A DNA stretch of 64,000 nt from Saccharina japonica. Taxonomy: Eukaryota > Sar > Phaeophyceae > Laminariales > Laminariaceae. Positions 36,101-46,858 of the stretch are shown here, piece by piece. The position numbers and the translations under genes were made by a program. The stretch is taken from NCBI GenBank assembly GCA_008828725.1, contig MEHQ01001083.1, forward strand, positions 229,606 to 293,605. Reading direction: 5' to 3'. Numbering within the stretch: position 1 is the first letter of the stretch; each line of letters starts with the position of its first letter. The notes beneath the pieces were generated by a model. It worked only from the letters and a program-made list of their open reading frames with translations, ran no database searches and had not been told where the DNA came from.

Positions 36101-39100
36101 TGCACGTGAGCGAAGGCGTCAGTCCAATAAAAGATGCTCTGCTCTTTTTTGTTTCTTGCGAAAAACGTCTCCTGCATTGTAGTGCAGGTGCAGCTCCCGC
36201 AGTGCACGTGCAGCATTCATATCGCCTGTTTTCCCGGCCGAGCGCCACGCCGTGACACCAACCGTCTCGCTTACTATAGCAGCATTTGCTCGGAAATTTC
36301 TGTAGTGCAGGTGCAGTCTAAGTATTCATATAATTTTGTTTTACTGGACGAGAACCGCCCCTGTGACGCCATCCATCTCATATAATGGCTTTTTATGTTA
36401 AGTTTTTTTGGCGGTTAGATGGTTCATGGTGGAAAGGCTCCTCCCCTGCTCCTCCTCGCTCTTTATTTGCCATATTTCTGTCGCAAACGGCATCCCTGAA
36501 GACTCTCGCGTCCATCCGCGACTCGGTGCTCAACGTAGGGCAAACTCGGGCCGCCATTAGCTGCGCCGACGAAGGACAAGCCGCGGCTGCAGCGCGGAGA
36601 CAGGGCCATTCGGGCGGTGTGTGAGGCCGAGGGCGGTACCTCGCCCTGTGCCTTTACCGGCAGACGCCTCAAACTGCTGCCGCTGTGGTAGCCTAAACTC
36701 ACATGCCACAGGCGATCACTGCTACTGCTGTTGACCGTTTTCCCGAAAAAGCACCGGAGGGTAACCTCTTTCGTGGTTTATGACTAATTTTTTCCTCGGC
36801 AGCCGTATCTCTGTGTCCGCTCGCTGCACCGGCCCCTTCTTATTTTTTTGAATGCTCCGTTTTTATTTCGTGGCTATGCGTGGTCACCGTGCGTGCATGT
36901 GCTTGCCGTGGATGCCGCGGCGTTGAAACGATACAGGTGCAGCTTCGAGCGCGGACCTTGGCAGAACTTCAGCACTCGTACCGAGAATTGTCGCCGGAGT
37001 TGCACCAAGCCGGGATTGATGACCGAGGGGGGTTCGGGGAGGACAGGTACGGTACTTCCGACGCCATTTCTGTGTCGATGATACTTTTTCGCTGGGCCCT
37101 CCACTCTCGTATTTTTGAGCGCTATATCCCACAAGAACTGCCATAAGGTCTACCAGTTTGTTGTTTTCGAGTGGCACGGTACGGTCTACGATCTACTGAG
37201 AAAAAAAACAAGGAATTGCATGTGTCCCTCTTTCATAGATGAAGGCGGCTGATTTACACCTGTTGGTTGTACGAGAGGTCTTGGAGAGCCTCCACAGAGC
37301 GAACCCGCTCTCCTTTGCCGGCTCTCGCCCCATGCGACCACTGCTCCACCCCTCCCCCTCAAAAGAACTTCCAGGCGGGTTGTCCTGCGTTTTTTTGTCC
37401 CGCCTCTCTGAAAGCACTAATTGATACTAAATATATCAACTGTGACGCCTCGTGTAGAATCGGGAGGCACTGGTTTCCCTACTTTGTTTGTGTTTTGCGC
37501 GAGAGATTGATACTAAATATATCAACTGTGACACCTCGCGTAGAATCGGGAGGCACTGGTTTCCCTACTTTGCTTGTGTTTTGCGCGAGAGTATCTATGC
37601 CTCCGCCGGGTGGTCACTCGGAGTCTGCGTGCGCCGCGAGCTGCCGAACGCGCAGACCTTTTGGACGGGATCATCTTGGTCCGCGAGCAAAGCGGTGCCT
37701 CGTTGCTCGGAAACCACTATCTTGGTGGCTCGAAGGGGTCGGGAGGGGTGGGGGGGCATCGACAAGCGCGAACAAACACGGCGGCCCTTTTTTCGTCACG
37801 CCGAAAAAAGCGTGGCATTCATAGCGAGTTTGTTCGTCTTGTGGTCGCGGAAGCGGATCGTCGAGGTGTTTTCGGTTCGAATGGAACGAACCCTCTCGGC
37901 ATGCTTGCGGGATGCAAGCCAGTTTTTTTCATTTCATTAGCCACGGGTTTTTGTTGAATGTTCAAAAAGCGTCCTCATGCTTCGGGGATTGGGGATCGGA
38001 TAGTGCCAGAAGCGTCCTCGATTTCATTTGCTCACACAAGCGTTCTTGATTCTATCACCCTCGAGACCATGACCGTTGCTGGCATGCCGCGTGCTGTGAT
38101 GTGGTTTCCCGATTTTGTCGGTCCATTATGTGTCGGGATTCGACTTTCAACGGGCACGCTTCCGACCTTTCGGTTGGTGACGGCACAGCAGCAAAGACTT
38201 GGAGGACCAGAAACGCGAGGACCTCGAAGGCTCGAAGTCGCGACCCACGCCGAGCGGGTCGGGGGTTGCGTGCATGCATGCCTTGCAGCTCCCTGTGTGG
38301 TGTGGGTTTAGGTTGTTGCAGTCGTATTTTAACGTCGTACACCACCGCCCGGTGCTGTGCCGGCATTGTAGCGATGCAAGGGTCTATGGTCATACGACTA
38401 CGGCCAAGCATGACATGAGTACCCCCCCCCCCCCCTCCGCTACTGTACGATTCGCACTTTTGTTGGTAAGTATTGGAAACATAAATGAGGGAGGGCGGGA
38501 TACAATCAATCACCATTTTTCTCCCTCCGTTTTTATGTGTTTTCTTCCTGAGGTAGTATTCCACTCCAAAGTTATTGAAACCTGTCCTGTGTCCATGGAC
38601 TTGCGTTGTAGCCATGAGTTAATGCTAGAATAACAACCATCTCTACGGGGCCTCTGCTGTTGTTCCGGGCAGATTCACGACGGAAAGGTTGGCCCAGGGG
38701 CAGCAGGTTCTCAAGACGGGCTTTGCTCCCGAGGTGATGGAGTACGCTAAGAGAGGGGTCACCGACTCCCTCAGGCCGGCAGTGTGGAGGGCGATTCTGG
38801 GACTGCCAAAGGTACATACGCAGTAAAAGCGAGGCCGTGGAAAAGACCCGTGTGCTCATGAGCGCTACGTTGCAACACTGCTGCAGCGAAACATACTGCT
38901 AGTATTGGGCGAGGGAAGGCCGGTGGCTGTGTGTCCTGCCCTGGGGACCGCATGTTTTAGAGGCGACGTGTGAGACACCCACGCGACAGGCTTGCTCCAT
39001 TGCTTTTTTGTGGTGGTTCGAATTTTTCCCACGCGCGATAAAGTAGATGCATGTCATGAGCACGAACCTTGTTGAAGCCGGAATCCCATTAATAAGCGTT

Positions 39101-42100
39101 GTACCGGGCCGCCACCGAGAGCTATTTCAAGACCACCGACAGTCTGGTGCACTCCTGTACAAAACGTGAGCCTAGACCCGCCGTTGAGAGTAAGGGCGTG
39201 CGCCCACTGGTTCGACCGATAACCTCATCTTCCCCTTCTACTGGAATCGCCGCTGTCCCCGAAGCACGAAAACGAGCGATTGTAGTTGACCTCTGTTTTT
39301 TTCGCGTGTACGTGCCCCCCCCCCCACCTTTGTCGTCTCCGTGCTGGTGCGCGTTCCCGGAGGCGCTTAGCCGCCAGGATGTCGAGTACTTCCGCGGGCT
39401 GATGTCGGACGTCGACAGGACCATTCTCGTCACCGACGAGCTGTACGCCCTGGATGTGCAGTTCATTAGCGACGACGACAAGTACTTTCCTTTCGAGGTG
39501 CGCTACGGAGCACGACCCACAAAATACCCCCCCCCCCCCTACACCGCCCCCTTTCCATCTCCGTCTCGAAAAGGATGCGCGGTCAATGGTCAAATGACTA
39601 AGGCAAGCAACACATGAGTACGCCCCCCCCCCCCTCCCCGCCCGATTGCTCCCTCTCGAAAGGGATGCGTGGTCAACGGTCAAATGAATTAAGGTAAGCA
39701 GCAAATCAGTACGCCCCCCTACCCCCACCCCCCCCAATATTTTTTGTAGCGCATAGCGGCGCTGCAAAGAAGTGCTGAAAGTTTCTTGTCCATTGCCAAC
39801 ATATCGTCCGCTTTTCCCCTTCGGCACGTCGCAAAAATGGGGGTTCCAAATATGGATCGTTTTTCGGGGACGAACCGGCGTCCGGTCGCACATAAAGGAT
39901 TGCCTCGTATGGCGGCACCTTCGGCCATGACCCCTAGTGGTAGCGCGCGAACCTCCTTCCGCGAAAGCTCCCGAGAACAAGCCAATCTCCGGTATATGGA
40001 GTCGTCGTCGTGGTTTTTTTCCCAAGCGGGCGTTGTTCTTCCTTTTGTTGGAAGGCAAAGGAACGGATGCTACATTATCGGCGCCATGTTTCCAGCGCGC
40101 GCTTTTAACTCTCTTCTATTGGTCGGTGGACCCTTACAGCGCAGGCAGCCTGTTTAAGAAAACGATATCGTTCTATCTATACTGTTTAGGTAATGTAGCC
40201 CTCAAGAGTCTAGTATTCCTGTAGTAACAGAATGCGCTTCGTGACGAATCGGAATGTATGGATAAGCTAGTCCGGTCGCTGCGCCGCCCCCAACCATGAG
40301 CTCCCAGCCACCTTATCCCCCCGCCCCCCATCCTATATTGCCGCCGCCCAACCCCCACGTCCTCGTCCCTCTGCCCCTGCTACGAAAAATATCATAGGAA
40401 ACCTTACACGACGTGATCTTAGCGTTTTCTAGGGACCCTTGGGTCCTGCGGCACAGCGAGGTCTCCCTGCACGAGTTCGTTCCCATTAGCGAGGGAGTAG
40501 GTGGCAGCGAGGCGGCGTTTTTGAATGGGGGGACAGGGGTGTGCTGTCCCCCGTGCGGCGTGCAGGTTCGTCTGTGGCGCCTTTTTTTTCAATGTGTTAT
40601 TGCTGGTAAGAGTTTTTTTTTTTCAAAGTTAGGACAGTGGTTCCCGTCTGTGAATAAGTCTGCCGTTTCATTTTTCCCTACCCCGAACCTGTCGAGAGAC
40701 TTTTCCAAAGATTTTGCGGCGGAACACAGTAACAAGAACCAAATATGGCGTGTAAACATAGGGAGGTACCTGGGTTTTGGACTCACCCGTGTGTGCTGAT
40801 TGCTATGCCCTCCCGTATTATGGCGACGGGCCGGTTGAGTCGCGGGAGCTGCCGCAAGCTGTTCGACATCTTCGGCGCGAGAACGGTATACGAAGCATGT
40901 TTAGGCGTACGAGTGCTTGAAAAACCCTCTGCTCATCGTACTACAGCAGTAGCTGGAAAAAACAAACGTTTGAGCTTACCTATCTATCGTAGTAGCTGGA
41001 AAAGCCTTCTGCTAGTATATACGTGTGGATGGGTTGGTGTTTCACTTCTGCTCGCCTTCCGCCGCTCACGGAACCTGCAGTCGACGGGATGAACGAGTAA
41101 GGCATCCTGAAGCTGACTTCTGCGTTTCCGCTCCTCTTTTCCCTTGTGAATTCCGGGTCTCCACCCATTCCGGCGTTGGCCGTGGTTGCAACGAAAAAAC
41201 GCGAAACGCCGCTGGAACAGCCCTTTCGGGGCCTGGTCAACTACGCCGCCGTCCTCTGCTTCCTGTTTGAGGAGCGAGAAGCCGTGTACTTCGCCCTGAG
41301 GGCAATGTTCGCGAGGTACTGGTGCAAGCTGAACGCCCTTCGATCCGGCTCTGGGATGCTGCTCTGCCTGCTCCGGCTGTTCGAGGTGCGGCTATGTCCT
41401 CGTACTGAGGTCGTTGTATCGCGCCGCTTGGTTCCCCGTTCCGTCCATAGCGCACATTGCCATGCTGTTTTTTTCACGGGCTTCGCGTTTGCGCCGCTTT
41501 TCGTGATGCACGGAGAAATAGAGATACCCATTTCCGTTTTATGGAGACCAGACGGGGGTCATGGTTATGGGGGATCTCACTTTGTCAGGACCACGAGCTC
41601 TTCACTCCCGCGTATAGTATGTACTCGGGGGTTAGAGTGACCCTCTCCGCCCCAAATCACGGAGCGGCCAAAACTGTGATTTAGCAGTTCGTCCAAACGA
41701 ATTACGAAACGTGCGGGGTGCAGGTATATAAGAACATGTACGAACCGTCAACACTATATCCCAGGTAAAATACTTCAAATAATCGATCGACACCCTAGCT
41801 ATAAGTATATTAGTATGATGTATGCGCGTGTTCGCCTGCTTTCTTCCTTTGCTTCTTTGACTTATCGCGTTAGGTTAACTTGATGCATGCCCGGGTCAGC
41901 ACGCCGTTTCGCACCAGCCCATGGGAGGGCCTGTCTCTTTTCCGAGTCACTGCCTATCTTATTATAGTAGGCTATCCTTTTATCGTGCTCAGCATGATCG
42001 CAGACACACGCGTGGCGTATCGCCTGTAAACATAGTAGAGTATTTTGGTCTACTTGACATGTTGCCTGTAGTTTCCCGCGACGAGAATGGAGCTTGTATT

Positions 42101-43936
42101 TTTCGTTGTCTCACATTAATTCATGCCCATAGCCTCTACTGCAGTCCGGGATCACAAAACAGGCTCCGTGCTGATACCTGGTACAGCTTGTCGAATAGTG
42201 TACTGGAGGAGACAGAGCCTAACTTCACTTGCGCCCCCCTTCCCCTTCGCCCATTTTGTCCCCGTTGCTCTTCCCCTACCGCCCTCCCGCCCTCGCCTCC
42301 TGAACTGTACGGGATTGGTCGCGAGCAGTCTCTTCTGCAGCGACATCACCCGAGCCTGGTGAGGAAGCTGCGGGAGCTGGGCGTGCAGCCCCTCCAGCTG
42401 GCCATGCCCTGGATTCAATTCGGGTTCGTCACCTACCTAGAGGCAGACCAGGCAAGTTGCACCGCACAGAGTCTGCTGCTGTCGTGTGGCGTGTGGCGTG
42501 CCTTGAGGATCTGCGTTTACAGTGTTTGGTCATCATTTTTTTACGTTCCAGCTAAACTCGCATGGGTTGTTGTATACGAGTAAGGTGGCGATATAGACAA
42601 GCCGTGATCAGAGGTGTTTTTACCGTCTCCCCTCCGGTACATGCCTTGGGGTTTTCTCGCGAATGGGGTTGAGGATTCTCGCTGCTCATCGGATTTCATC
42701 GGGTTTTTTTTCCCACTTTCATGCTCTCGCGCTTGCAGCGACGGCAGTTGTTCGGGGCTACTCCATGCAAAAGAGGCTTATACCAATGGACGCTTGTGTG
42801 TGTCGGTGTGTCGGTGTTCCAACGGTGACTATGTCGATCGGAGGAGGGGGGGGGGGGGCTGGACCTGAATCTTTCCTTCATAGGGGTTCGGTAGTCGAAG
42901 GCGTTTTCCATCCTTAGATGCCTCAGTGACAACGCCCCCCCCCCATTGTACGTTTCTCTGGCCTCACACAGGTGCTGCTGCTGTGGGATAGACTGCTAGG
43001 GTACGACTCGCTCGATCTTTTGCCAGTACTAGCCGCTGCGGTGTTGGTTTTTCGGGCGAACCTGGTGATGCAGGTGGGTTTTCGTCAAGATGAGGCAAGG
43101 CGACGGGGGGGGGGGGGGGGGGGGAAGGAGCGGTACCGCGGTGTTTGAAATTTAGAAAATTGCACCCAAGGTTTGCGGGACCAATTGGTTGGGTTCAGTA
43201 TGGGTTAACTGTGTCGAGAGTATTTCACTCGCCAGCGCTTGGGGGCCGTAGAGAGAAAAACAAGCGGGAACGAAAAAAATGTCTGTGGGCTTGTTTTTGG
43301 TGTGTGGCAGGGTTTTGTTTTGGCGGGATTTGGTTGATTTTGGTATTTGGTTGGTTTTAGCGGGGTTGTACATAGCTTTTTAATAAAACAGTGAAGTTAA
43401 AAGCTTACGCTTCCGACGAACCGCTTGCGCTTGCGAAGGTATTCCGTTGATAATGCAGCCGCAATAGTGTGGGTGGCCCTCGGCTGCACAGCTTTCGGGA
43501 AGCAAGAAGAGCGTTCAACCGCATGGAGCGGAAGAAACCTCTCGCCTGAGACAGTCGTCGCTTTCGCGCGGATCGATACCTAATGGTCCAAGTGTGTACG
43601 AGTACGAGCATCGTCGCCGAATAGCGTGTATTCACGTCCTACTCCCCCGTGTGCTGTTTTGTTTAGGTTGGGACAGAATCGAGGCTATTTGCCCAAGTTC
43701 AAGCTCCACTGCTACTATTGCTGTTCAGACTAAATAACGCCAAGAATTGCTTCCCATGTGATGCGCACCTAAAACGCACAGCCCCGGGCAATAATACCAG
43801 GCACCGCTCCCACTTTTACGGCACCCTCTTTTAATTTCAGGTCTCAGATGCGGCTACGGTGATGGACATCTTCGCCGACGGGCGTCAACTCGAAGTTGTG
43901 CCGCTCCTACAGGCGTTCATGTTTCCAGCGTGGTAA
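27375..43936 (+). CDS. TBC1D19: TBC1D19-like TBC-domain protein (multi-exon, middle duplicated in the window)
   Basis: This is a TBC-fold protein of the Rab-GAP superfamily, homologous along its length to animal TBC1D19. Exons in order: tentative ~27375-27436 (MDELGYRDE), tentative 28443-28541, 29370-29703 (EHVRKACVTW), then 30738-30913, 31745-31854, 33482-33620 and 34172-34306, which recur as 35930-36105, 36937-37046, 38673-38811 and 39363-39497. They continue with 40398-40565 (LAFSRDPWVL), 41221-41385 (VLCFLFEERE), 42329-42451 (RELGVQPLQLAMPWIQ), 42972-43073/4 (LLLWDRLLGYDSLDL) and 43841-43936 (stop TAA). Phases match at all joins except inside 42972-43074, where a T5 run shifts the frame by +1. 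The 42451 donor is GC. The canonical catalytic Arg and Gln fingers are not evident, so GAP activity is doubtful. With one copy of the repeated block the protein would be about 550 residues, close to the family length. Confidence 0.85.
28205..28350 (-). mobile_element. Candidate tRNA-derived SINE, second copy
   Basis: On the minus strand it reads GGTCAGCACTAGTAATAGAG, then a variable middle, then GAGATCGAGCCTCTCTGCG. GATCGAGCC fits the Pol III box B pattern. An A/T-rich end with T runs follows. The start resembles GTCAGCGCTGACTAGTAATAG of the candidate at 2285-2410. It lies just upstream of the tentative second TBC1D19 exon. Confidence 0.35.
29213..29292 (+). repeat. Short dispersed repeat with C-run end (family B)
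   Basis: TCCCGGCGTTGTAGGGATGC, then GAGGGTCTATCGTCATACGA, CATGCATG and a terminal ACCCCCC. Close relatives are at 33165-33242 and its duplicate 38356-38433, and in reverse orientation at 60528-60602. It overlaps the region just before the TBC1D19 exon at 29370. Confidence 0.65.
29758..29835 (+). repeat. Dispersed repeat family D, copy 2
   Basis: C-run, AACTAATATAGTTTGGCC, AAAGACGGCCTTGACATGCC and AAAAAGACCGCTCCTGC, matching 20858-20932 and 47946-48016. It lies in the intron after the 29370-29703 exon of the TBC1D19-like gene. Confidence 0.65.
30122..30365. repeat. Degenerate TATG microsatellite
   Basis: About 12 perfect TATG units are followed by interrupted TATG/TGTATG variants to about 30365. 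It forms the left boundary of the duplicated block and has the same unit as the pure tract at 34636-35553. Confidence 0.9.
30738..34306 (+). CDS. TBC1D19: TBC1D19 exon set, first copy (4 exons)
   Basis: Exons 30738-30913 (FDSADLLDAVSAIRS...GDWGMVH), 31745-31854 (VQLRARTLAELQHSYRELSP), 33482-33620 (FTTERLAQGQQVLK; TBC start SLRPAVWRAILGLPK) and 34172-34306 (ALSRQDVEYFRGLMSDVDRT through DDDKYFPFE). They are phase-consistent with each other and with the exon ending at 29703. One codon in the Gly run of the first exon contains an N. The exon set is repeated at 35930-39497, so a transcript containing both copies would encode the TBC N-half twice. Only one copy is expected in a functional product. 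Confidence 0.8.
32232..32403 (+). repeat. 86-bp tandem repeat, 2 copies
   Basis: TTGATACTAAATATATCAAC, then GAATCGGGAGGCACTGG and TTTTGCGCGAGAG, repeated head to tail. The corresponding pair in the second block is at about 37422-37593. It is intronic in the TBC1D19-like gene. Confidence 0.85.
33165..33242 (+). repeat. Family B C-run repeat, copy inside the duplication
   Basis: GCCGGCATTGTAGCGATGC, AAGGGTCTATGGTCATACGA and AGCATGACATGAGTAC followed by a C-run. The duplicate is at about 38356-38433. It matches 29213-29292 and, inverted, 60528-60602. Confidence 0.65.
34375..34535 (+). repeat. Two related GGTCAA...TACG + C-run units
   Basis: Each unit has GGATGCGTGGTCAA (or GGATACGTGTGTCCAAG), AAATGA, AAGCA and TACGCCCCC. 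The equivalent pair in copy 2 is at 39560-39720 and an inverted relative is at about 60395-60475. They share the layout of family B. Confidence 0.55.
34636..35553. repeat. Long pure TATG microsatellite (about 918 bp)
   Basis: About 229 copies of TATG run essentially without interruption until a TATGTCTG variant near 35508. Long open frames in several registers on both strands are a by-product of the four-base period. It separates the two copies of the duplicated TBC1D19 block. Confidence 0.98.
35554..39809 (+). repeat. Direct duplication of about 4.3 kb, copy 2
   Basis: Same content and order as 30366-34635, with no ambiguous bases. Homology ends at CGCTTTTCCCCTT (about 39809), after which the sequence continues into unique DNA leading to the downstream TBC1D19 exons. 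In copy 1 the same point runs into the TATG tract. Confidence 0.9.
35930..39497 (+). CDS. TBC1D19: TBC1D19 exon set, second copy (4 exons)
   Basis: Exons 35930-36105, 36937-37046, 38673-38811 and 39363-39497 encode the same peptides as the first set, without ambiguous codons. The last exon ends in phase 0 at KYFPFE/GTGCGC and joins correctly to the next exon at 40398 (ETLHDVILAFSRD). This copy is contiguous with the 3' half of the gene, so it is the better candidate for the functional set. Confidence 0.85.
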
Positions 43937-46858
43937 AGGGTATTTACGTATTTACATTGATCGGGTTTCGATCTCGTTAGCGTTAGTGTCCAGGGTAATC
44001 GGGGTGTGCTTCGCAATTTCCACCGCTCGTTGTCATGTGTACGCGTGGCGTGTATGCATGGTGGCACCCTGGAGAGCGGTGAAAGTCTACTTGGGGTATA
44101 TATGTAATACTGCTGTCGAGGCAGCCATCGAATAGTTGTATGTGAGTAGCTGAGTCGTTTTGGGATCTAAGGGGTGCGCAAGCTTGCCCATGCGTCGCGC
44201 CTCGTGCTTGATAGGTTCAGCGCGGGTATTAGGCGGCCTTGCTGTAACTAACCATGTTGGATCTTTATATACCTGGTAAATACGTCGTGGCATACGAACT
44301 AGTCTACAGTAAAGGGAAGGGCGCATTAAGGAAGCTCCGGCAATACTTGGGGATTTATGATATTTACAGTTACCTTTTGGCATGGGTGACAGATTCGAGC
44401 ACCACCCGACTGAAGGCAGGCATTATGGTACGGAAAGGTCAAATGCTGTCTATAGCTCTGCGGTGACATTCATATCTCCAATCGCGCATGATACCCCTAT
44501 TTGTCACAAAAGGCAGGCGCTTAACTATTTTACTACTGCAAAATGTATGTAACACTAATTCCAAATGAATTGTGTTCCCTATAACGTGGGTGCAGCTCGA
44601 TTTGGCCCACGTAATAGAGCAATCAAAATAGAAGCTTGGCTCTGAGTGTTACAGTAAGTGCAGCAGTCGTCCAGCTCCCCTGACGCAAATCTAGCGGAGT
44701 TGGCTTGCACAGTTTTCCTCTCCGACCTGTTGGGCTGACGACAATAATAATGTGGGAGGCAAGGCACGCGCCTTTCTTGCCTGCGCCGCTGTCGAATCAA
44801 GGCTCAATCAAGACCCTTGAGTAGCAACACCTTCATGAGCCAAAATTGTTTTCGACGTGATCCAGGTTCGACAAAGTGGTTGATAACCTACACGAAATCC
44901 TCACTACAATGCAGCGCCAATTAACCGTGTTGGCGTGCCGTTCCCCAGCGTACTTTTTTGTTTATGAGGTTGGATGGTCGGACCAGGAACTTACCACACG
45001 ACCAACAACGAATATCTACCTACTATGCGCTGTTTCACCATATCATAGATTGTATCGCGGTGTAAATCAGGGCGTACAGCCATTAACATCGTTATCATCT
45101 TGTACGACAACGAACTTGAAAATTAACGGGGTGGCAAATGGGGGCTGCCAGCGGGCATAAACCCCCGAAGAGGGCAATCTCAATGATTCGCATGAGCACT
45201 TACTTGAGCTACAGTAGACTTCAATGTAACAACCTAAATTTCCAAATTTCCATCTTTTCAATCCTTTAGTGTGCACACGTTGAGTCCGTGACTGAATTAT
45301 GAGTAGGCAAGAGGAAAACCTTGAAAACATCACAGCACACGATTTAGCCATGCACCTCGAGATTATTGACCCTTGGCGGCCGCTCTTTCGATTCGATCAA
45401 GACCAAAAGCCCTCTCATAGAGCCCCCTCGCGCCGCGTACGCAGGAGACACCGAGCCTCGCAACACTCGTTGGACGACTCCATGCTCATGTCGTTAATAT
45501 TATAAAACATGCCGAGCAACGCAGGTTCGCTTACGAACCGAAACAGCTTAAAAGCTCTCCTCGACCATCATCTGTTGTCTGTGGCATCATCCTATCACCC
45601 TCCCTCGGCAGCGCTCAGTGGCCAACACCCTGCCGTACAACGGGGTGAACACCAACCTGGGTAGATAGGGGTCGGTGCACAGGAAGATTTGTTGTGCCTT
45701 TGCGTGCCAATACAAGGAGCTTTGTTTGTGTTGCGGGCTCCCCTGTAAAGCCAAATGGCGTGAAACACGATCGGCACCTACATACATACAACCGTTTTAT
45801 GCCAAATCGCGAATGAATGCATCTGACGGACGAGTTTTGACTTTCGGTGCGAGGGGATCCCAGTAAACTGGGGGGATTACCATGTTCATGCCGTTTTTTA
45901 TTTTCAGGTGGTCGGGGTTGTGTTGGATGGGTCTTCAAGTCAAGTATATTTCACCCTGTTTCTCGAATAGCCAAGGTTTATACAGCCGTCCCACAATTGG
46001 CGTTTTAGAACGCTTTGTTTGGCAGAGAGACGTGCCCCTCACGGCATCGGCACAACAACTTGTCCGTTGCTGCTGTGGCTTTGGGAAAAGGCGTAAAACA
46101 GACGCGCCTCCCCTGCAACCACCTGTCAGACACAACATTAGGCCGAATCGCTGCCTCTATGAACTCTTTCATCGCTGCAAAATTGATCCAGCTCCACTTC
46201 CGAGTAATTTCCCCCCGAAACATTGCGCCCAGTTTTAAAGGGGGGTTCTTACGATTCAACCTTTCGAGGGCTTATTTTTTCAATGTTATTCTTGTGGTAT
46301 CATACACCTAAAAAGCCACTGGGTTGTTCATTGGGCGAGGTTTTTATTTCATCTCAAAAACATTTTTTGAGGGGAAAAGGCGACGGCAAACATGACGATT
46401 ACGGTACCGGCCACTGCCTGATTGGGGGATGATGCATTTTAGGGTTCAGGCCACAACGAAGGCGGAAAACTGTTTGACACGGCCACAGCATTGATCCCGC
46501 TATGCGAAAAGCTGTTTCACGCGGGCTCAACACTATTATATTGTGCGAAAAACTGCTCACACAGGCACAGCATGATGCCATCATGACAGTAGTACTAACC
46601 GGTGTACTGCTTGCGCGTTCATACTACGCCGCTGTTGGAAAATAATTTCCCAGACTTTTAGTTTAGTGCGGTCGCCATCTCTTCTGCATCTCGAAAAGGT
46701 CAAGCACCAACCATGACCTCATGGCCACAGCGGCCGCCCCGCACACATCCGTGCACCCCAACCCCTACCTCCAATAAAAACGCCAACGCTATGCTCTCGC
46801 TCGTTAGCATCCAATCAACAACAATACACCGGGTGAGGGCAGCCGCCGCGCCGCCCTT
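43937..46858. other. Intergenic region between convergent genes
   Basis: It lies between the 3' ends of the TBC1D19-like gene (+) and the SETD9-like gene (-). Open frames at 44876-45160 and 45299-45505 have no recognisable domain. A degenerate GCGAAAAGCTGTTTCAC-type motif recurs about three times in 46440-46560. Confidence 0.5.

Noticed and set aside
40805-40890. Possible extra TBC1D19 exon (MATGRLSRGSCRKLFDIFG)
   Set aside because: The flanking exons (40565 and 41221) join in phase and align without a gap to animal TBC1D19, so this lies in an intron.
45299-45505. 68-codon open frame (MSRQEENLENITAHDLAMHL)
   Set aside because: It is short and has no recognisable family, neighbours or splice evidence.
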